Shown here: one piece after another, positions 62,882 to 64,000 of the stretch
Layout of the letters: each line of letters begins with the position of its first letter
Position numbering within the stretch: position 1 is the first letter of the stretch
Assembly (NCBI RefSeq): GCF_013215705.1
Contig: NZ_JABSQR010000030.1
Coordinates: 1 to 64,000 of the forward strand
DNA: 64,000 bases
Reading direction: 5' to 3'
DNA from: Moritella sp.
GTDB taxonomy: Bacteria; Pseudomonadota; Gammaproteobacteria; Enterobacterales; Moritellaceae
Notes under the pieces: generated by a model
Databases searched by the model: none
Seen by the model: only the letters and a program-made list of their open reading frames with translations
Told to the model about the DNA's origin: nothing
Made by a program: the position numbers and the translations under genes

Positions 62882-63808
62882 TTAACGACGTTTTTTCTTT
62901 GGCTTACGTTTTTTAATCTTCACGCCTTCAAGGGCTAAACGTTCAATCACTGCTTGTTTTTCTGCTTCAGCCATTGCTGGTGTTTCTAAACTGATGCGGC
63001 AGATCTTAGCGGTGCGTAATTCATTGATTAAAATAGCTGCAGCTTTGTTTAAATCAACCAAACCACCAGGGCCTAAACAACCACGACCACGACCAATATC
63101 TTCTAATAACTCTATGTCAGTCTTGTCTAGGTTATCTAGCTTATAACGTGCTCGCATTGCGTCTGGGTAGGTTTTACATAAGTATTCTGCTGCATACATA
63201 CCGATGTCATCATATTCAATCGCAGTATCTTTAATTGCGCCTGTTGATGCTAAACGGTAGCCAGAAAGTGGGTTTTGTACTTTTGGCCATAACATCCCAG
63301 GAGTATCAGACAACACGATACCGTCGTCTAACTTGATACGTTGCTGCTGTTTCGTCACAGCAGGCTCGTTACCAGTTTTAGCAATAATACGATTTGCTAG
63401 GATATTAATCGTGGTTGATTTACCCACGTTTGGAATACCCATGATCATCGCTTTAATGACTTTATGAGCGCCTTCTTTATTTGGCACTAGCGCACGTATT
63501 AATTGCGGGATCTTTTTGATCTCAGACGGCTGTTGTGTCGTTAAGGCATAAGCTTTTACACCTTCTTCTAATTCTAAATATTCTAACCATTGCGCAGTAA
63601 CGATGGGATCTGCAAGGTCGCTTTTATTGAGAATTTTAATACAAGGGGTATCACCACGTAAATCGGAGATCATTGGATTCGAGCTGCTATAAGGGATCCG
63701 TGCATCGAGTACTTCGATAATCAGGTCCATTTGCGGCATAACTTCCGCGATCTCTTTACGGGCTTTGTGCATATGCCCTGGGTACCACTGAATCGTTTGT
63801 TTACTCAT
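62882..63808 (-). CDS. ylqF: Circularly permuted ribosome biogenesis GTPase YlqF (RbgA)
   Basis: The GTPase motifs occur in permuted order: G4 NKSD near residue 60, then G1 GIPNVGKST near 126, G2-like T and G3 DTPG near 173, followed by a C-terminal RNA-binding-like helical domain and a Lys/Arg-rich tail (IKKRKPKKKRR). The N-terminus IQWYPGHMHKARKEI is the family hallmark. RbgA-like proteins act late in 50S subunit assembly. AAGG lies about 13 bases before the ATG. Confidence 0.92.
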   Translation of the reverse strand: MSKQTIQWYPGHMHKARKEIAEVMPQMDLIIEVLDARIPYSSSNPMISDLRGDTPCIKILNKSDLADPIVTAQWLEYLELEEGVKAYALTTQQPSEIKKIPQLIRALVPNKEGAHKVIKAMIMGIPNVGKSTTINILANRIIAKTGNEPAVTKQQQRIKLDDGIVLSDTPGMLWPKVQNPLSGYRLASTGAIKDTAIEYDDIGMYAAEYLCKTYPDAMRARYKLDNLDKTDIELLEDIGRGRGCLGPGGLVDLNKAAAILINELRTAKICRISLETPAMAEAEKQAVIERLALEGVKIKKRKPKKKRR

Positions 63809-64000
63809 TTGAAATATAAGCCTTTTATTTTTATCTTTTTATCACATGGGGTACGCTGTGGGGTACTCAATGTGTAGGTCTGAAAGTTGGTTGCTACCGC
63901 AGATAATAATATATCTTGCTATAGTCTTATAAACTGGCGCTAGTTTAACTCAAATAGTGATCTTTATCACCAGTGGTTAATGCTTCTATTCAAGTAATTA

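Overview
The window reads as one contig of an AT-rich marine gammaproteobacterium of the order Alteromonadales, most likely Moritella or a close relative. The housekeeping genes (rnb, htpG, adk, hemH, argA, zwf-pgl, folE, moeA/moeB, udp, nhaA, can) are typical gammaproteobacterial proteins. A bacterial arginine kinase, a TonB2-type energiser cluster and an acyl-CoA-binding protein fit that group. The genus is an inference; no 16S gene, other rRNA or tRNA was seen here.

Layout. 1-644 is the right end of an IS66-family element that has cut a small lipoprotein gene carrying a Fur-box-like sequence. 919-9588 holds a PfkB sugar kinase, a hybrid sensor kinase, a LysR regulator, periplasmic CpdB, a DUF4136 lipoprotein with pspC/pspB, and a DUF413 protein. 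9899-11333 is a heat-shock locus: a sigma32-type promoter and two tandem Hsp20 genes, each with a hairpin over its ribosome-binding site. 11373-19760 is a mixed stretch: TetR plus alpha/beta hydrolase with a shared 14-bp motif, M14 carboxypeptidase, acylphosphatase, alkyltransferase-like protein, soluble chemoreceptor, OhrR, a PTS relic, a glutamate-receptor-like channel, a DUF4377/META lipoprotein and a PilZ protein.

19869-29556 looks like an iron-uptake region: a CpxR/CpxA-like pair whose kinase is split by a frameshift, a TonB-dependent siderophore receptor behind a strong Fur box, and a six-gene TonB2 energiser cluster (DUF3450, TtpC-like, ExbB, ExbD, TonB, TPR). 29624-38348 contains arginine kinase, a fatty acid hydroxylase-like protein, a solo TnpB element, a hemerythrin-DUF2249-membrane protein set, and a CaCA cation antiporter preceded by what looks like a yybP-ykoY manganese riboswitch. 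38682-63808 is mostly core metabolism and stress genes: udp, GST, prepilin, zwf-pgl, nhaA, carbonic anhydrase, cold-shock protein, ACBP, moeA-moeB, folE, rnb, gpx, htpG behind a sigma32 promoter, adk, hemH, argA, yciU, aroG and the GTPase ylqF.

No CRISPR array, phage or classical defence island was found. The most interesting content is regulatory RNA (candidate Mn riboswitch, two RNA-thermometer-like hairpins, a cold-shock leader), a glutamate-receptor-like channel without the K+ filter signature, eukaryote-like enzymes (arginine kinase, ACBP), and a dispersed repeat built on TATACCCAAGTTACTTCAA that recurs in at least eight intergenic regions.
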